This document shows positions 61,033 to 64,000 of a stretch of 64,000 bases of DNA, one piece after another. The translations under genes and the position numbers were made by a program. Source of the stretch: Fulvivirga sediminis (GTDB taxonomy: Bacteria > Bacteroidota > Bacteroidia > Cytophagales > Cyclobacteriaceae); NCBI RefSeq assembly GCF_016757215.1, contig NZ_JAESIY010000007.1, positions 1-64,000 on the forward strand, written 5' to 3'. The first letter of the stretch is position 1; the number at the start of each line of letters is the position of its first letter. The notes under the pieces were generated by a model, which was not told the origin of the DNA, did no database searches, and was given only the letters and a program-made list of their open reading frames with translations.

Positions 61033-63255
61033 TTATTTATTAAATGTAACTTTAAAAATTGATCCATTTCCTACTTCACTGGTAACCTCCAGGGTGCCAT
61101 TGTGCTTTGAAACTAGTTTCTTAACTATACTTAGTCCCACTCCTGAACCCTTTATGCTGGAGTCTTTGTTTGCCCTTTTAAATAATTTGAAAATATGTTC
61201 TATACTTTGTGATTCTATGCCTACACCGTTGTCTTCGATGTAAAATTCAATTTTATCTTCGTATTGTTTATTGTAGATTTTAACAAAACAATCAGCGTTT
61301 TTGTTTTGGTATTTAACGGCATTTTCTATCAAGTTAAGAAATATTTGAAATAACATCACTGAATTACCGCTAACGTAGGTATCCTTCGCTAATTGGTTGT
61401 CTATAAAGCAATCATTACTATCTTTAGTTAACTGAGAAATTATATTTTCAATAATATCATAAATATTAACTTTTTTAAATTCCACTTCTCCCTGAGTAGT
61501 CTGAGCATAGTTCATCACCTCTTTGATCATATTCTGCATTAGCTTAGTGTTAGCTAATGCTTTGTTAAGGTAAAAACTGTCTTCAAGGTCAATTTCCTCT
61601 TCTTCTACGTATAGCTCTAGATAGCTATGTATATTATTCAAAGGTGTTTTTAAATCATGAGAAAGCGTATAGCTAAAAGTATTCAGTTCTTCATAGGCCT
61701 GCGTAAGCTTATAGTTCAGCCTGCGCATTTCATTGGCCTTTAATTTTAAGTATGCACTGATTTTATCTTTCAGTAGAGTAGCCGCTTCTATTTCATAGGG
61801 TCTCCAATTCTGAGAGGTACTAGTAACAGTATTTTCCCATTTTTCAAAAGAAGTTCTGGGAGATAATGAATAGTGACCTTCATCACCTTGAGAGATTACT
61901 TTATCGGGTTTACCAGCCCATGATACGCTTTCGAGCTGTTCTGGTTTGAACCAGATTATACACTCTTTGAGCTCTCTGGAAATAACAATGATCATCATAC
62001 CACTGGCCAGCTCTTTTAGTTCTTCAGCAAAAGGAAAAATCTTAGCCAGTGATGACGTATGAAAAATATCTTCATTGATATCACTTTCATAAAAAGCTTC
62101 AACGATTCTTAATATATCCTTCGGCTGAGGGGTATCACCTACTGTTGTTATTTCCTCCTGCATGCACAAGGCAGCACCCTGAGCTTTGCCGATAGATAGT
62201 AAATTGACCTGATGACCGCTTAGGCCTGTTCTCAGGTTCCAGTCTTCCCTTATCTGCTTATCCAGTGTATCTACTATTTGTTCATTTTCAGCTCTTTTTG
62301 ATGATAATTTTTTTTCTGTTTTCAGCTCTATCATGTTAGAAAGGTAGCTGGATATTATTTCACTGGCTTTTCTGGTTTTATAATCAATGAACTTTGAGGA
62401 GTAATTATGGCAAGAAACTAGTCCCCACAATTTTCCATGGCATATCAGTGAAATGGAAAAGGAAGCTGAAACACCCATATTTTTTAAATACTGGATGTGT
62501 ACAGGAGAAACAGACCTTAGTTGGCAAAAACTTTGATCAAGAGTAATATTTTGATCTGAAAGTATATTTACTGGTTCAGAGAAAACATTTGCTATATGAC
62601 GAGTCTTATTTTTTACGTATAAAACCCTAGCTTGGCGAGGAATGTCGGTAGCCGGAAAATGCAGTCCCAAAAAGGTTTCCAAATGACTTTCTTTTGCTTC
62701 AGCCACTACTTCGCCACTCCAGTCATCATCAAATTGATAGATCATGACTCTATCCATTCCTAATAGCTCCTTCAACTTAATAGTAGTAGTAGCAAGTATA
62801 TCCCTTAGGCTTTTATTCGCTATGTTAAGGTGAATAAGCACATCCCCTAAAAAGGAGTTAATTTCTAAGCCCTTAGTTTCAGATGAGTCCGGCTCAAATT
62901 CTAAAACAATAAAATCGGAACTAATGTGGGTTATGAGATTATAGGGTACACCATTTAAGGTAATGTGATAGGGGTTATAACCATCAAAATTTTCGGTTCT
63001 TAACTGAGTATTTAAAAGCTCTATTAAGGTGCTACCCGTTACGGAAGTGTCTATTTGCTGATCTATTACATCTATTCTTTTACCAAGTAAAACACCACTA
63101 AATAATAGCTTAACGTTTTCACTTACATATCTAATGCAATAATCTTCTTTGCTTACAGCCAATAAATATCCGTGAGACTGAATAGATCCTATTAAGTGAA
63201 TCTTTTCATCTTCACAATTTTTTATGGCTTCTTTTATCATGTTATTTTGAGACAT
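61033..63255 (-). CDS. Bacteriophytochrome histidine kinase
   Basis: A 740-residue red/far-red photoreceptor kinase: PAS, GAF, PHY, HisKA, HATPase. The N-terminal C14 (KNCEDEKIHLIGSIQSHG) is the biliverdin attachment site of bacteriophytochromes. The GAF chromophore pocket shows PATDIPRQARVLYVKN and the His region VSPVHIQYLKNMGVS, then WGLVSCHN. The PHY tongue has the PRxSF motif (LSPRTSFEKW). The kinase H-box is FSYTLSHDLKTPLNNIHSYLELY, with N-box LIENAVKYQN, G1 EDNGVGI and G2 GSGVGLSIVKKL. It is followed directly by a receiver protein. No heme oxygenase (for biliverdin) is nearby. Confidence 0.94.
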   Translation of the reverse strand: MSQNNMIKEAIKNCEDEKIHLIGSIQSHGYLLAVSKEDYCIRYVSENVKLLFSGVLLGKRIDVIDQQIDTSVTGSTLIELLNTQLRTENFDGYNPYHITLNGVPYNLITHISSDFIVLEFEPDSSETKGLEINSFLGDVLIHLNIANKSLRDILATTTIKLKELLGMDRVMIYQFDDDWSGEVVAEAKESHLETFLGLHFPATDIPRQARVLYVKNKTRHIANVFSEPVNILSDQNITLDQSFCQLRSVSPVHIQYLKNMGVSASFSISLICHGKLWGLVSCHNYSSKFIDYKTRKASEIISSYLSNMIELKTEKKLSSKRAENEQIVDTLDKQIREDWNLRTGLSGHQVNLLSIGKAQGAALCMQEEITTVGDTPQPKDILRIVEAFYESDINEDIFHTSSLAKIFPFAEELKELASGMMIIVISRELKECIIWFKPEQLESVSWAGKPDKVISQGDEGHYSLSPRTSFEKWENTVTSTSQNWRPYEIEAATLLKDKISAYLKLKANEMRRLNYKLTQAYEELNTFSYTLSHDLKTPLNNIHSYLELYVEEEEIDLEDSFYLNKALANTKLMQNMIKEVMNYAQTTQGEVEFKKVNIYDIIENIISQLTKDSNDCFIDNQLAKDTYVSGNSVMLFQIFLNLIENAVKYQNKNADCFVKIYNKQYEDKIEFYIEDNGVGIESQSIEHIFKLFKRANKDSSIKGSGVGLSIVKKLVSKHNGTLEVTSEVGNGSIFKVTFNK

Positions 63256-63546
63256 ATCTTATTTCAAAATAGTAGTATTCATTTTTCAATTTATAAGTAT
63301 ACTTAACATGTCCAGCAGTAAATGGTTTATTCAACGCTGTTTTCCTCTTTTGGATATGATTACAGAACCCGGAAAAATAGAATAATATAGCAACAAAAGG
63401 GTAATAAGATTTCTTAAGCTATTGCCATTAGATTAATAATACACCACAAATTAGATTAGTTTTTTTACCTAAAAGCCATGCTCTTGGTTTTGTTGAAAAA
63501 ATGCTTCACTAAAGAAATTATAAGACTTGTTTTAATCAAAAACCTA

Positions 63547-64000
63547 TTACGACTTACTGTAAGAACCATACACCGCATCTCTAAACATTTTATGCACTTT
63601 TCCCTGGAATGGAAATACCTGTACAAATAATACCACTGTTAGTTTGTTTTTAGGGTCTACCCAAAAGAGTGTGCTAGCAGCGCCATCCCAGAAAAATTCT
63701 CCTACCGTGCCGTTGTTCTCTTCTACACTGTGAGGTGGTTCTGTTCTTACAGCAAAGTCTATTCCGAAACCCACTTGCCCTTTGCTGGGTAGCCACAAGC
63801 TGTCTTGCACAGCAGGAAGATGGTTAGTAGCCATTAGCTTCACAGTTTCAGGTTTTAGTATAGTAGATCCTTTATATGACCCACCGTTTACTAGCATTTG
63901 AGCAAATTTCATGTAATCATCTATGGTAGAGGTGAGACCCCAGCCTCCAGGAGTAAGGGCCCATTGGTCATAATTAACAGTGTGAACATCTTCATCAGAA
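63547..64000 (-). CDS. Serine hydrolase (beta-lactamase-like), C-terminal part
   Basis: The frame is open from the right window edge to a stop at 63547, about 151 residues, so the N-terminus lies outside. TPGGWGLTSTIDDYMKFAQML and GQVGFGIDFAV, EFFWDGAASTLFWVDPKNKL correspond to the C-terminal region of class C beta-lactamase-like hydrolases, where the third motif (near the GAAST stretch, in place of Lys-Thr-Gly/His-Thr-Gly) is found. The nucleophile Ser-x-x-Lys is not in the window. Substrate unknown; often secreted esterases or D-aminopeptidases. Confidence 0.85.
   Translation of the reverse strand, partial: SDEDVHTVNYDQWALTPGGWGLTSTIDDYMKFAQMLVNGGSYKGSTILKPETVKLMATNHLPAVQDSLWLPSKGQVGFGIDFAVRTEPPHSVEENNGTVGEFFWDGAASTLFWVDPKNKLTVVLFVQVFPFQGKVHKMFRDAVYGSYSKS

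Overview
This window is a chromosome segment of a Bacteroidota bacterium, most likely of the order Cytophagales. The evidence is low GC, a SusC/SusD pair, PorT-like outer-membrane protein, Bacteroidota-type TssD (Hcp) proteins, BACON and DUF4859 domains, the SpoIIM-DUF4129-DUF4350-MoxR-DUF58 block and few strong Shine-Dalgarno sites. Genus cannot be fixed from this sequence. No tRNA, rRNA, CRISPR array or intact transposase was found.

Layout. 1-2.2 kb: three type VI secretion tube proteins (TssD) on the minus strand, the first cut by the window edge, with a repeat-filled 1 kb gap. 2.4-9 kb: NhaD Na+/H+ antiporter, a membrane histidine kinase split by a frameshift, a DUF763 protein and a two-gene chromate-type transporter. 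9-12.4 kb: DEAD-box helicase and a secreted metzincin-like peptidase with a BACON domain. 12.5-19.3 kb: a compact six-gene plus-strand run encoding an ATP-grasp ligase, an unnamed 666-residue protein with a papain-like Gln/Cys/His/Asn pattern, an alanine racemase homologue, an HExxH protein, a quinone oxidoreductase and a secreted histidine phosphatase. This is the best candidate for an undescribed system.

19.3-28.1 kb is an accessory zone. A decayed Rhs/LamG gene tip with an HExxxH motif overlaps a lipoprotein gene. It is followed by unrelated small immunity-like genes, separated by same-orientation copies of a ~200 bp element with 15 bp terminal inverted repeats (CCCCACTGGTCGTAG). A TetR/DUF1348 pair is embedded, and the zone ends in small lipoprotein/membrane genes and three other degenerate repeat families, which also fill the gap between the TssD genes.

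28.2-37.4 kb: a WYL regulator with a GyrI-like effector-binding protein, then SusC, SusD, a secreted HExxH/DUF4859 lipoprotein and an outer-membrane beta-barrel. 37.4-46 kb: TyrRS, a MazG-like pyrophosphohydrolase, small uncertain ORFs, a zinc-ribbon membrane protein, tail-specific protease and a DPP-IV-like peptidase. 46-52.9 kb: the RDD / SpoIIM / DUF4129 / DUF4350 / MoxR / DUF58 block, with the last five genes overlapping or nearly so. 53-64 kb: a serine hydrolase-MepB-membrane protein operon, a HAD phosphatase, GlnRS with a C-terminal extension, TcdA-TatD, a bacteriophytochrome kinase with its response regulator, and the end of another serine hydrolase. Several strong hairpin terminators delimit these units.
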